Shown: piece after piece, positions 53,662 through 63,184 of the stretch
Layout of the letters: every line of letters starts with the position of its first letter
Numbering within the stretch: position 1 is the stretch's first letter
Assembly (NCBI RefSeq): GCF_002964605.1
Contig: NZ_PQDH01000005.1
Coordinates: forward strand, 289,764 to 353,763
Direction: 5' to 3'
Origin: Vallitalea okinawensis
GTDB taxonomy: Bacteria; Bacillota; Clostridia; Lachnospirales; PQDH01
Length of the DNA stretch: 64,000 nt
Notes under the pieces: generated by a model
Told to the model about the DNA's origin: nothing
What the model saw: only the letters and a program-made list of their open reading frames with translations
The model's database searches: none
Translations under genes and position numbers: made by a program

Positions 53662-54209
53662 CGAATTCCCTCTCTTTCTACTTCTTTTTTTAATCGCTTC
53701 ATTGTGCGAAAGAGAATAACTCCCACGTTACTCTCAGATATTCTTAACATTTCAGCTATCTCCTTATTTTTTAGATTGGCTCCAAATTTAAGCGCCACGA
53801 TATGCCTCTCCCTTGCTTCAAGAATATTTAAAGCTCTTAAAAGCTCATCATTTGTTTCAGCTTTGACTACAACCTCTTCAGGTACTTTTTCTTTAGAGAT
53901 TAATTCTTTGACAGCATCAAAAGAAAACAATTGATACTTTCTTCGACTTCTAAAATGATCTGTTACAATGTTTCTTGCAATGGTGAAAAGCCATACTTCA
54001 AAGGGTGCCCTACTCTTATTATAGGTGTGGTATTTTTGAATAATCTTTTCAAAGACCTGACTTGTTAAATCCTCTGTTGTATAGTGACAATTAACGCGGT
54101 AATATATATAGTTATAAACTCTCTTATAATAAACCTGAAAGATTTGAGTTAATTCATGTTCTTGTGTATCACTTTTGTCTAATTGATTTAGCGCAGTAAG
54201 CTCCTGCAT
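53658..54209 (-). CDS. ECF-type RNA polymerase sigma factor
   Basis: This 183-residue sigma factor has region 2 (YYKRVYNYIYYRVNCHYTTEDLTSQVFEKI, APFEVWLFTIARNIVTDHFR) and region 4 (EARERHIVALKFGANLKNKEIAEMLRISESNVGVILFRTMKRLKK). GGAAGGAGG precedes the ATG. Its gene overlaps its DUF4367 partner by 4 bp. No matching -35/-10 target pair was identified in the window. Confidence 0.93.
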   Translation of the reverse strand: MQELTALNQLDKSDTQEHELTQIFQVYYKRVYNYIYYRVNCHYTTEDLTSQVFEKIIQKYHTYNKSRAPFEVWLFTIARNIVTDHFRSRRKYQLFSFDAVKELISKEKVPEEVVVKAETNDELLRALNILEARERHIVALKFGANLKNKEIAEMLRISESNVGVILFRTMKRLKKEVEREGIR

Positions 54210-54428
54210 ATGAATATCCTCCTTCCATAACTTCTTAACTTAGCTAAGTTGTCATATGTTAATACGAACAGTATTTCAATTCATTACATATATTTTTCAA
54301 ACATCAAACTTTCATATTATGTTAAAACTAGTATATCATAGGTGCATTGTTCTTATATTAAGAAAGACTCTGTTATAGACAAAAATATCAGAAAATCTTA
54401 TTATTTTATTGTAAATCACTTGTTTTTA

Positions 54429-54482
54429 TTGACTTATCCACATATTATGCTATGATATAGTTATAATTGATAATAATTATCA
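54429..54482 (+). promoter_or_regulatory. Promoter and Fur-type box of the DUF438/hemerythrin gene
   Basis: TTGACT (54429-54434), a 16-base spacer and TATGAT (54451-54456) form a SigA promoter. Just downstream TGATAATAATTATCA (54468-54482) is a perfect 7-1-7 Fur/PerR/Zur-class box. The best guess is iron-dependent repression by Fur. Confidence 0.85.
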
Positions 54483-54504
54483 TTTTTAAAAAGGAGTTGA
54501 TTGG

Positions 54505-56076
54505 ATGGAGAAAGATTTAAGATTAGATAATATAGAAATGAATCATCACTTAGATATTGATGATTCGAGATTAAAAAAAATGATTACTATTAAACTTGAT
54601 TTTCTTCAAAATAAAATCACTTTAGATGAAGCTAAAAAGCAAATGAATGCATCTTTTGAAAAGGTATCTGCAGAAGAGTTTGCGATTGGTGAACAACATC
54701 TGCAATCCTATGGTATTACGGATGATATGCTAGCTGAAAGAATGGATGATATTCTTGAAATCTTTGATGGCATCCTTGAATCAACTGATTTGAACTTGCC
54801 CAAAGGTCATCCGATTAGTACCTACCAAGATGAAAATCTAGCAATTGAACAAGTTCTTTCATCAATGGAATCCTTATTAGAAAAAAAATTTATAAAAAAT
54901 CAATGGCTAGAATTATATGATCAATTAAGTCAAATTAGTGTTCATTTTAGCAGAAAACAAAATCAACTGTTTCCAGCCCTTGAACGTAAAGGTTTTGATA
55001 AACCATCTAAAGTCATGTGGACCTTGGATAATAATATAAAAGACATCATACGAAAAGCTAAAGCTTTCCTAAACGATGATAATGATATAGAATTTTTAGC
55101 TCTACAGCCTGAGGTTATTGAATTGGTTAGAGATATGATTATAAAGGAGAGTGAAATTCTATTCCCTACTTCAATTGAGCTTTTAAGTGACGAAGAATTT
55201 ACTGAAATGAGAATTAGTGATGATGAAATTGGTTACTGCTTAATCGATACTCCTCCATTATATAAACCTACTACAAAGGATCTTAATGCTTTAGATAAGG
55301 CTCTTGACTCTAATAGTGAATTATTAAAAGATCTTGCAAGTGTACTTCAAAAACATGGTATCTCTCATTCTACACAGGATGATGAAGTACTCAATGTTAG
55401 TCAAGGTCAGCTTACCTTGAAGCAGATTAATATGATTTTTAAACACTTACAAGTTGATTTGTCTTATGTTGATGAAAATGACATTGTAAAGTTTTACAGT
55501 GATACAAAACATCGGGTCTTTCCAAGAAGTGCTGGAGTAATCGGTAGAAGGGTTCAAAATTGTCATCCTAGAGAAAGTGTTGATACTGTAGAAAAGATCA
55601 TTGATGCTTTTAAAAAAGGTGAACAGGATGAAGCTGAATTCTGGCTTGAAATGGGTGGTAAGTTTATCTATATCATTTATAATGCTGTTCGAGATGAAGA
55701 AGGTCATTTCAGGGGTGTTCTTGAGATGATGCAAGACGTTACCCATATAAGAAGTTTAACTGGTAATCAACGACTCCTATCCTGGGAATCAGAATCTAAT
55801 AACAATGATCGGATTAATGATGAACCATCTACTGAACTTATTGAAAATAAGTATAACATAGTACAAGATACTAAAGTGGGGACACTCGTTAAACAATATC
55901 CCTATTTAAAAGACTACTTAGTATCCCTATCTCCTAAGTTTGAAAAGCTAAAATCACCAATCCTTTTTAAGACCATGGCCAATGTAGCCACACTAGAGAT
56001 GATAAGCGAAAGAGGTGGCTTCCAAGTATCTGATCTAATTAGTAAATTGGTTGATGAGATAGATAGAAATAAGTAG
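54505..56076 (+). CDS. DUF438/hemerythrin/PAS sensor-like protein
   Basis: This 523-residue cytoplasmic protein has an N-terminal DUF438 segment (about 20-90, KLDFLQNKITLDEAKKQMNASFEKVSAEEFAIGEQ), an HHE/hemerythrin-like region (about 95-235, LPKGHPISTYQDENLAIEQVL, SVHFSRKQNQLFPALERKG, IKESEILFPT), a PAS domain with RVFPRSAGVIGRRVQNCHP (about 315-420), and a C-terminal DUF1858-like part (VGTLVKQYPYLKDYLVSLSPKF). Such proteins are linked to iron, redox or nitrosative-stress sensing. Its promoter carries a Fur-type box. AAAAGGAG precedes the ATG. Confidence 0.88.
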   Translation: MEKDLRLDNIEMNHHLDIDDSRLKKMITIKLDFLQNKITLDEAKKQMNASFEKVSAEEFAIGEQHLQSYGITDDMLAERMDDILEIFDGILESTDLNLPKGHPISTYQDENLAIEQVLSSMESLLEKKFIKNQWLELYDQLSQISVHFSRKQNQLFPALERKGFDKPSKVMWTLDNNIKDIIRKAKAFLNDDNDIEFLALQPEVIELVRDMIIKESEILFPTSIELLSDEEFTEMRISDDEIGYCLIDTPPLYKPTTKDLNALDKALDSNSELLKDLASVLQKHGISHSTQDDEVLNVSQGQLTLKQINMIFKHLQVDLSYVDENDIVKFYSDTKHRVFPRSAGVIGRRVQNCHPRESVDTVEKIIDAFKKGEQDEAEFWLEMGGKFIYIIYNAVRDEEGHFRGVLEMMQDVTHIRSLTGNQRLLSWESESNNNDRINDEPSTELIENKYNIVQDTKVGTLVKQYPYLKDYLVSLSPKFEKLKSPILFKTMANVATLEMISERGGFQVSDLISKLVDEIDRNK

Positions 56077-56084
56077 CGTGTTGT

Positions 56085-56113
56085 GGCCCCCATTGTATAA
56101 TTGGGGGTCTTCT
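56085..56113 (+). terminator. Terminator of the DUF438 gene
   Basis: GCCCCCA-TTGTATAA-TTGGGGGT is followed by a weak TCTTCTC tail, 9 bp after the stop. Confidence 0.6.
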
Positions 56114-56136
56114 CATTCAGCCATTTATATATCTTT

Positions 56137-56646
56137 TTAATCCTTATAAACAGTATAATCAAATAAGGCTAAAATCTTCTTGGGACTAAAAATAAATACA
56201 ATCCCTATAATTATCCTAATTAAATTTTCAACTAATTGAGGTATTAGGTTCATTTTTATTCCTTCAGTAAAATCCCCTATATGTTCAACTCCTAAAATCA
56301 TAACGTTAACTGTCACATTTATTAATGCAGGCAGTGCATCAGCGAAAAAATAGATTCCTAATATAAATACTGCTACATGTAAGATTCCATAAATCTTACA
56401 TTGATTATCATGAGATTCAATTTGATTATCTTTTCCATCAAGTATTGTTTCTGCAATTTTATCAGCAAAAGTCCATAACACTACAACACATATGAGAATA
56501 AATCCATATGAGAAAACACCTGACCCCATGATTTCCCCACTCTCGTAGTCGATGTAAGCTGAAGCAAATAAAATGATAGCTGAAATTGTTCTTATACCTA
56601 ACCATATACTTATTATCCTTAGAACTATTTTAGTAAGTTTTTTCAT
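56137..56646 (-). CDS. Four-helix membrane protein of unknown function
   Basis: This 169-residue protein has four hydrophobic helices (about 10-32, 45-65, 90-110 and 140-160) and a short acidic loop (ILDGKDNQIESHDNQCK) between helices 2 and 3. No family was recognised. It lies 30 bp downstream of a second small membrane-protein gene on the same strand, likely an operon. Confidence 0.7.
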   Translation of the reverse strand: MKKLTKIVLRIISIWLGIRTISAIILFASAYIDYESGEIMGSGVFSYGFILICVVVLWTFADKIAETILDGKDNQIESHDNQCKIYGILHVAVFILGIYFFADALPALINVTVNVMILGVEHIGDFTEGIKMNLIPQLVENLIRIIIGIVFIFSPKKILALFDYTVYKD

Positions 56647-56676
56647 CTTTACATTTCACCTTTATACAATAGATTC

Positions 56677-57126
56677 TTATACTTTTTTGCTCTTACCCTC
56701 ATAAAAATTAAGTATAATATTGGCTGGAAATAAACTCTGCTTAAACAAAATAATCATCGATAAAATTCCTTCAATCATGCCGACTATAAAAAATAGTATG
56801 TGCATGAAGGCAACTGTTTTGGTTATAATGCATTGGACTAAAATGAAAATAACTAAAGCCCAACTAAAAACACTGCTCACATACCCATGATATCTTGACT
56901 TAATACATAGTGTAATGGCACTCATAACATTACCAAAACCAATTATAGTTAACAAAATTACACTTGGAATGAGAAAATTGCTAAATGGGGAATGCTCTAG
57001 AAATTCAAGTGTTAAACCTAATGGTTCTATTGGATTTATAATACCAGCTATCCCTCCTACTATAGCTCCTGTTCCAACTAATATGTGTAATATAATCAAT
57101 ACTCGATACACAGTCTTCATATCCAT
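56677..57126 (-). CDS. Four-helix membrane protein of unknown function
   Basis: This 149-residue protein has four hydrophobic segments (about 7-28, 50-72, 82-102, 108-128) and a basic C-terminus (YEGKSKKV). It has the same size class and layout as the following gene but no clear sequence identity to it. It is not recognised. GGGGATGATATGG precedes the start. Confidence 0.7.
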   Translation of the reverse strand: MDMKTVYRVLIILHILVGTGAIVGGIAGIINPIEPLGLTLEFLEHSPFSNFLIPSVILLTIIGFGNVMSAITLCIKSRYHGYVSSVFSWALVIFILVQCIITKTVAFMHILFFIVGMIEGILSMIILFKQSLFPANIILNFYEGKSKKV

Positions 57127-57221
57127 ATCATCCCCTTTATGGTTTTCAAATAATATTTAGTTTGAAATTATTTTATCTAGCTTTAATTTATTAGTAAAAT
57201 TATACCATATACAACTACAAA

Positions 57222-57260
57222 ATAAAAACTAGCTTCACCTTTACAGTGTTGAAGCTAGTC
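57222..57260 (-). terminator. Terminator of the subtilisin-like protease gene
   Basis: On the minus strand ACTAGCTTCA pairs with TGAAGCTAGT and is followed by TTTTATTTTG. Confidence 0.88.
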
Positions 57261-57268
57261 TGTTAGCT

Positions 57269-58972
57269 TTAAAGTTCCTTAAAGGTATTTAATAAATCCA
57301 ATTCTCCGTATCCCCATTCCCGATTCGGGTATCTGATATTATCTCTTCTACGTGCGCCCCTCGTTAAGTAGTTCTTTGCAGAGATCGTATTGATTGTAGG
57401 ATCATTCTCTTTTACGATTCCCCACTCTAATAAAAGAGCGCAAGCACCAGCTGTAATGGCAGTACTCACACTTGTACCAGACATCGTACCATATTGATTA
57501 TTAGGATAAGGACCTACGACATTGAACCCTGGTGCAACAATATCAGGCTTAATACTATTAGCTCTTGTATACCCTCTTCCAGACTCTAAAAAAATACTAT
57601 TAATAACTTCATTGTATGCTCCAATAGTTATAGTCCCAGTATTAGTCGATGGAAGGGTAATCGTTATATAAGGATCTGGTTTTAAAAAATAGGTGTTTTT
57701 TTCAATGAAATTATTAGTAGGTAGATAAATATCAAACTCACCATTAGCTATTAAGTCCGCATAGACCACTAAATTCCATATTCCAGGTAAAGGATTGATA
57801 ATAAATATTGCTATGGATTCGCCTCCAGCTCTCAAATCTATTCTATAATTAACTCGAATAACTGATGATTCTACAGGGAAATTAATGATCTGCCATTCAT
57901 TAGTTTTAATAGGTAATTTACCAGTTGTCGCACCACTTGGAGAGATTAACTCAATATTAATTCTATCAGGCAAAGGAGCATAAACATTAAAAAAAACACC
58001 ATTTTCTCTTTCAGCAATATTTAATTCTATCTTCACTTTATCTTCATTATCTTTTAATACTCCATGAAAGTGGCGAGATTTATCAGCCTCATTACCAGCA
58101 GCTGTAACAATGACATCACCAATTGCATCACCTAGTTTTGCCATATATTCTTCAAGCTCACTTGTTCCATTGTGTGGTCCATCGGACGAAGATAAAGCTA
58201 AAAAAACAACCATAGGTTTTCCCCTTGATTTATTAATGACATAATCTAATCCCCGAAATATATCACTGGTTTGATAAGCAATAACATCCTCTTTCACTTG
58301 AAAAAATTGTTTGACACACTTTTTTGCCGGCTTAAGCTTAACTACAACGAGGTCTGCTTCTGGAGCTGCTCCTTGAAAATTTTTCTTATTATTAGATCTT
58401 CCAGCTGCAATGCCTGCTAAAAAGGTTCCATGTCCAATTTCATCTGTAGTCGGTACTATGGATAATGGTTCATCAGAATTTAGTGCTTCATTAATTTGTT
58501 GATTCGTATATTCTGTACCAAATAGAAACCCCTCTGGTGGAGTACCCGATTCAGTTTGATCCCAGATACTTATGATTTTACTTGTATTATCTTCATATCT
58601 GAAGGCTTCATGAAGATAATCTATTCCTGTATCAATGACTGCAACAGTAACCCCATTACCAGTAATTCCTAATCCAGGTAACTTTAGTACACCTCCTATA
58701 CCAGCTGCTTCAATGCTACTTATGCTTGATAATCCATACAAATTAGTCAATAATCGATATTCACTATTAAGGTAAAACTCATCACAATCATCTGGATCTA
58801 CTTTGATGTGAAACATAACCCAATCTTCAAAAATGTTACGAACACATTCTGCTCCCATTTCTTTAGCTACTTCTTCAATATCTCCTCTAATTTGGTAATA
58901 CAAATCTACGTAGTTGTCAGAAGTAATAATCTCATGGCAGCTTAGTTCGTTCTCCATAACTTCTTGCCTCAT
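57269..58972 (-). CDS. S8 subtilisin-family protease, Csp-like
   Basis: This 567-residue protease has no signal peptide. An N-terminal propeptide-like segment (about 1-85) precedes the catalytic domain with all three triad residues: Asp in VAVIDTGIDYLHEAF, His in EIGHGTFLAGIAAGR and Ser in GTMSGTSVSTAITAG. A beta-rich jelly-roll-like insert lies between His and Ser (about 300-440). This length and layout match the clostridial Csp proteases that activate the cortex lytic enzyme SleC in germination. GGAGGGGGAAA precedes the ATG. It is monocistronic with a strong terminator. Confidence 0.85.
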   Translation of the reverse strand: MRQEVMENELSCHEIITSDNYVDLYYQIRGDIEEVAKEMGAECVRNIFEDWVMFHIKVDPDDCDEFYLNSEYRLLTNLYGLSSISSIEAAGIGGVLKLPGLGITGNGVTVAVIDTGIDYLHEAFRYEDNTSKIISIWDQTESGTPPEGFLFGTEYTNQQINEALNSDEPLSIVPTTDEIGHGTFLAGIAAGRSNNKKNFQGAAPEADLVVVKLKPAKKCVKQFFQVKEDVIAYQTSDIFRGLDYVINKSRGKPMVVFLALSSSDGPHNGTSELEEYMAKLGDAIGDVIVTAAGNEADKSRHFHGVLKDNEDKVKIELNIAERENGVFFNVYAPLPDRINIELISPSGATTGKLPIKTNEWQIINFPVESSVIRVNYRIDLRAGGESIAIFIINPLPGIWNLVVYADLIANGEFDIYLPTNNFIEKNTYFLKPDPYITITLPSTNTGTITIGAYNEVINSIFLESGRGYTRANSIKPDIVAPGFNVVGPYPNNQYGTMSGTSVSTAITAGACALLLEWGIVKENDPTINTISAKNYLTRGARRRDNIRYPNREWGYGELDLLNTFKEL

Positions 58973-59186
58973 TTTCCCCCTCCTTTTAAGAGGTTCCTAT
59001 ATCTTAAACAATGGTCTCTTTACTGTTAATTTATGATTTACCTTACTCCTTATATTACTCTTTAATATACCTTAACTCACTTTACTAATGTTTTATATGA
59101 TTTTAGAAAAATTTTAGAATTACTTTACCTCTCTTTTAGTATTGATGTCTACAATATAAACATCATCAAATAAAGGAGAGATATAT

Positions 59187-60119
59187 ATGAAGAAAACAAA
59201 ATTTACTTTACTAGTTGTATTAGTTCTATCGTTATCACTGTTTACTGTAGCAGTTATGGCAGGCTCTAATCCACTAGCAGGATATGAATCTTTTAAAGAA
59301 GTCCTAAAAGCACAAAATGAATCAAAAGAATTGAGTAACGGTACTATGAAGACAACAGTTGTTATTAGCGATAATGGTGAAAATATTTTATCCATTGATG
59401 CTGATTTTCAGGCAGATCAAGTTAATGAATTAGCTAGTGGATCAGTAAGCTTATCTACACAAGACCAAAACAAAGATCTAGATTTCTATGGTGTTGATAA
59501 TACGTTTTATATTATTGACGAAAGTGAAAATGGCTATTATATGAGCCAACATGAGAAATCAGAGGAAGCTTATGAATATGAAATGGCTAAAGAGAAAGAA
59601 TGGTCAGTTGCTCAAGAAGAATTAATGGATTATTTAGTTGGTGATTTAAAAGAACAATTTGTTGAAACAATCAATGAAGATGGATCTCGAGTTATTACTG
59701 TTGAACTAAAAGAAGATGAAATACCTCAAATCGTTAATTTATTAGCTGCTATTGAACCAAGTGAGCATGATAATATGGGTGAATATGAAGATGAATATGA
59801 TGCCCAATTAGAAAATTATCCATTCTTAAAAGATTTTGATTCTATTCATGAGTCACTTCCTCAACTCGTTAACAACAAAGAAATTAATCTCATCTACTTA
59901 TCACTGTACGTTGATGCAGATTATCAAGTTAACGGTGTAGACTTTAAAATTAATGCTACAGGTACAGATGAAGATGGTGAATCTCATGATGTATTCGTTA
60001 CAGTTAATACAATAATTCAAGATAAAGACACTACTGTAGTTGATACAATTGATGCAGAAGCATATGACTGGGAAGAGATTGAAATGAACAATAAAGATAT
60101 GAGACATCAAAAAAAATAG
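59187..60119 (+). CDS. Secreted hypothetical protein upstream of an ABC transporter
   Basis: This 310-residue protein has a signal peptide (residues 1-25, LLVVLVLSLSLFTVAVMAG) with no lipobox. The rest is acidic and beta-rich (FYGVDNTFYIIDESENGYYMSQ, VITVELKEDEIPQIVNLLAAIE, VNGVDFKINATGTDEDG). No family was recognised; the pattern loosely resembles LolA-like or DUF-type outer-surface proteins. It is 72 bp upstream of an ABC transporter/two-component operon on the same strand, and a hairpin lies between them. Confidence 0.75.
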   Translation: MKKTKFTLLVVLVLSLSLFTVAVMAGSNPLAGYESFKEVLKAQNESKELSNGTMKTTVVISDNGENILSIDADFQADQVNELASGSVSLSTQDQNKDLDFYGVDNTFYIIDESENGYYMSQHEKSEEAYEYEMAKEKEWSVAQEELMDYLVGDLKEQFVETINEDGSRVITVELKEDEIPQIVNLLAAIEPSEHDNMGEYEDEYDAQLENYPFLKDFDSIHESLPQLVNNKEINLIYLSLYVDADYQVNGVDFKINATGTDEDGESHDVFVTVNTIIQDKDTTVVDTIDAEAYDWEEIEMNNKDMRHQKK

Positions 60120-60129
60120 CTAGATATAA

Positions 60130-60157
60130 AGAAAGAGGGTATTATTACTCTCTTTCT
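60130..60157 (+). terminator. Hairpin between the secreted protein gene and the ABC operon
   Basis: AGAAAGAG pairs with CTCTTTCT around GGTATTATTACT. There is no T-run, so it may be an attenuating or RNA-processing structure rather than a full terminator. Confidence 0.45.
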
Positions 60158-60191
60158 CATGTTATAAAAACAATCTTTGGAGGTGACAATA

Positions 60192-60920
60192 TTGAGTAAT
60201 TCTATAGAACTAAAAAATGTAACTAAAAAATACAAAACCAATAGAGGTGTAGTAAATATAAATCTATCTACTGGTGAAGGTGAAATTTTTGGCTTGTTAG
60301 GACCAAATGGAGCAGGTAAAACCACAACTCTAAAATTAATTACTGGTTTATTAAATAAACAAGAAGGCTCAATTAGTATAGGTGATAAAGAAATGGAAAA
60401 AGATTATGAATCTTATATGAAACAAATAGGTTGCATGATAGGTGATGTCAGACTGTATCCAAATCTTAATGCTTTGCAGCATATGGTCCTCGTTACAAAT
60501 TATTATACTTCAATCACCGATACAAGAAGAAATGAAGTTTTGGATAAGGTTGGATTAAGCCAGTTTGTTAATGAACGTACTAGAAATTATTCAACGGGAA
60601 TGAAGCAAAGGTTAGCCTTTGCTATGTCTGTTATCCATCAACCTAAGGTATTACTTTTAGATGAACCTTTCAGCGGGATGGATATTGAAGGTAAATCCAT
60701 GATAAGAACTTATATTAAATACTTGGCAGAAAAAGAAGGTATGTCTATAATTGTATCTTCTCATCTGATTCATGATATAGAAGATATTGCAACAAGAGTG
60801 GCTATAATGGATCGCGGAGAAATTATTAAAATAACTAATAAAGAAGATGCCCTTAAAGAACATAAAACTTTAGAAGACTATTTCTTAACATCTATAAAAG
60901 ATAGGAGGGTTACTGCATGA
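60192..60920 (+). CDS. ABC transporter ATP-binding protein
   Basis: This 242-residue ATPase has Walker A (GLLGPNGAGKTTTLKLI), the signature YSTGMKQRLAFAMSV, Walker B (VLLLDEPFSGMD) and the H-loop (VSSHLIHDIEDIA). It is of the export or bacitracin/lantibiotic-type class. The start is a TTG at 60192, seven bases after GGAGGTGA, giving MSNSIELKN. Its end overlaps the permease start by 4 bp. The operon also contains a kinase and response regulator. Confidence 0.93.
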   Translation: MSNSIELKNVTKKYKTNRGVVNINLSTGEGEIFGLLGPNGAGKTTTLKLITGLLNKQEGSISIGDKEMEKDYESYMKQIGCMIGDVRLYPNLNALQHMVLVTNYYTSITDTRRNEVLDKVGLSQFVNERTRNYSTGMKQRLAFAMSVIHQPKVLLLDEPFSGMDIEGKSMIRTYIKYLAEKEGMSIIVSSHLIHDIEDIATRVAIMDRGEIIKITNKEDALKEHKTLEDYFLTSIKDRRVTA

Positions 60921-61663
60921 ATACATTTTTGCCAACTGTAAAAAATGAATGCATGAAATTATTCGCTAGAAAGCGTACAAAAGTATTCATTCTAATTTTA
61001 GCGCTATTAACAGTTTTATTAGTTGTACTACAATATACCGCAAATAGCTTTTTAGGATTCAACATTATCCAATCTGATCAATTGGCTAAAACAATTATAG
61101 AGTTAATGTTTATGTTCATCGTACCATTATTCACGTTTATATTGGGGGTAGATAGTTTTGCAAGTGAGAAAAGTCAAGGAACCCTTAAAATATTGTTAAC
61201 AAGTCCTGTATCGCGTATTAAACTCTATTTCTCAAAACTCGTTGCTTTAACCATCGCTAATCTTTTAATGGTTTTCTCCATACTAATTGTGGCAATAATA
61301 GGAAGTGCTTTTAGTGCATCGGATGCCTTTTTCAGTGGTACTATTGAAGCCTTCATAACTTGTATTCTAGTAATCATACCCTTAGGTCTTATTTCTGCAT
61401 GGGGATTATTAATCGGACAACTTTTTTCAAATGGTTCAATGGCTATTGGCTTAGGTGTATTAGGATTGTTCCTTATTAATGTAGGTCAGGTATTCATTGA
61501 TAAACTATATGTACTGTCACCTTTAACCTACATGGATTTCTATAGTCCATTGATGAATAGCAGTATAGGCATCAACTTCTTTATGATATTGCTATATATG
61601 GTCGCCTACTATATAATATTAGTATCTGCTGGATTACTTAGATTAACTACTGCAGAAAGCTAG
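60917..61663 (+). CDS. ABC transporter permease
   Basis: This 248-residue membrane protein has about six helices (VFILILALLTVLLVVLQY near the start, IVPLFTFILGVDSFASEKSQGTLKILL, ANLLMVFSILIVAIIGSAF, CILVIIPLGLISAWGLLIGQLF, AIGLGVLGLFLINVGQVF, FMILLYMVAYYIILVS). SEKSQGTLKILLTSPVSR is the typical coupling loop of ABC-2 permeases. It pairs with the upstream ATPase, sharing ATGA overlap. Substrate unknown. Confidence 0.9.
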   Translation: MNTFLPTVKNECMKLFARKRTKVFILILALLTVLLVVLQYTANSFLGFNIIQSDQLAKTIIELMFMFIVPLFTFILGVDSFASEKSQGTLKILLTSPVSRIKLYFSKLVALTIANLLMVFSILIVAIIGSAFSASDAFFSGTIEAFITCILVIIPLGLISAWGLLIGQLFSNGSMAIGLGVLGLFLINVGQVFIDKLYVLSPLTYMDFYSPLMNSSIGINFFMILLYMVAYYIILVSAGLLRLTTAES

Positions 61664-61674
61664 GAAGTGATCAT

Positions 61675-63138
61675 TTGTCAATTCGTATAAAATTAATTTT
61701 ATCATATTTTATTATTATATTATTTAGTCTTATGATTCTGGTATTCTCTTTTGTAAAAACAACAAGAGACTTTGCTCACAGCATTGCTGAAAGTACATTT
61801 GAAAATGTACCCATCACTGAAGCAGTCTCAGACATTTTAGATATCATTGTTGATTTTAAGTATATGGCTAAATATGAACCAGAAAAATTTAATAATACTG
61901 AATTCAAAAATAACATGGAGGCATTATCTAAACGTTATGGTGTTTATTTTTATATCACTGTAAATCAAGAAATCGTGTATCAGTTAACACCTCCAGAATT
62001 AGAGGATTTTCATAATGAACTCTTTGAACTTCGCTTCAAGAAAGGTCATAGGAATGAGCCTTTTGGTATGGCTAATTATTCAACGAAAGAAAGTGATTTC
62101 ACCATACTAAAATACAATGAGAATGTTTCTGAAGATATAGATGCACAATTCTATGTCCTTTATAATAATAATGAAATAAATACGGTTGGAGAACAAGTTT
62201 ATAATAATGTATTTGACATATTTTTTGTAATCATTGTTTTAATACTCTTCTTGATGACACTTGTCGTTACTAAAATGATTGTTAAGCCTTTAAAAAAACT
62301 AGAAGAGGCTACTGTAAAAATTAAAAACGGCCAGCTGGATTTTAAACTACCTAGGAATAAAAAAGATGAAATTGGTAAAGTAATGACTTCCTTTGATATT
62401 ATGCGGGAAGAACTAAAAAATTCCATAGAAAAGCAGATCCAATATGAAGAAAACAGAAAAGAGTTGATTACGAGTATCTCTCATGACCTCAAAACACCCA
62501 TAACATCCATAAAAGGTTATGTAGAAGGTATCAAAGATGGTGTTGCAAATGATCCAAATAAGATGGCTAAATACTTAGATGTTATCTATAAAAAATCAAT
62601 GATTTTAGATCAACTAATCGATGATTTGTTCTTATTCTCTAAATTGGATTTGAATAGAATGCCTTTTAATTTCGAAAAGGTGAATGCAATGAGTTACTTT
62701 AACGATTGCATAGATGAGATTGCTATGGATCTCAAAAAAATAGATTTTAAGTTAATGTATCAATCAACGCTAAAATCAGATTGTTACATGATGATCGATC
62801 CTCAACAATTCAGGAGGGTTATTCTTAATGTAGTACAAAATGCAGTGAAATACTCCATAGATAACCAAGAAATTGAAATTAGAACTGACATGCTTGAAGA
62901 TAGAATTCATGTTGAAATACAAGATTATGGTAAAGGTATTAAGCAAGATGAACTAGATAAAATATTTGATAAATTTTATAGATGTGATAAGTCGCGTAAT
63001 ACAAAGATTAGTGGCAGTGGATTAGGGCTAGCCATTGCTAAACAGATTATTGAACAACTTAATGGACAGATTTGGGCAGAGAGTGAAAGTGGCAAAGGTA
63101 CTACCATTTTCATTGAAATTCCACTTATCAAAGAATAA
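61675..63138 (+). CDS. Sensor histidine kinase of the ABC operon
   Basis: This 487-residue kinase has a first membrane helix (about 7-27), an extracellular sensor region (about 28-178), a second helix (about 179-201), HAMP, HisKA (SISHDLKTPITSIKGYVEG) and HATPase motifs (NVVQNAVKYS, DYGKGIK, GSGLGLAIAKQIIEQLNG). The start is TTG preceded by GGAAGTGA. It is 11 bp after the permease gene and is followed by its regulator. Its transmitter is a close paralogue of the kinase at 38835-39983, but it has a real extracellular sensor domain, which that one lacks. Confidence 0.93.
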   Translation: MSIRIKLILSYFIIILFSLMILVFSFVKTTRDFAHSIAESTFENVPITEAVSDILDIIVDFKYMAKYEPEKFNNTEFKNNMEALSKRYGVYFYITVNQEIVYQLTPPELEDFHNELFELRFKKGHRNEPFGMANYSTKESDFTILKYNENVSEDIDAQFYVLYNNNEINTVGEQVYNNVFDIFFVIIVLILFLMTLVVTKMIVKPLKKLEEATVKIKNGQLDFKLPRNKKDEIGKVMTSFDIMREELKNSIEKQIQYEENRKELITSISHDLKTPITSIKGYVEGIKDGVANDPNKMAKYLDVIYKKSMILDQLIDDLFLFSKLDLNRMPFNFEKVNAMSYFNDCIDEIAMDLKKIDFKLMYQSTLKSDCYMMIDPQQFRRVILNVVQNAVKYSIDNQEIEIRTDMLEDRIHVEIQDYGKGIKQDELDKIFDKFYRCDKSRNTKISGSGLGLAIAKQIIEQLNGQIWAESESGKGTTIFIEIPLIKE

Positions 63139-63184
63139 GCTAAAGTTATAACTTTATTTAGTTTAGAGCTCATGGGGTGAATAC

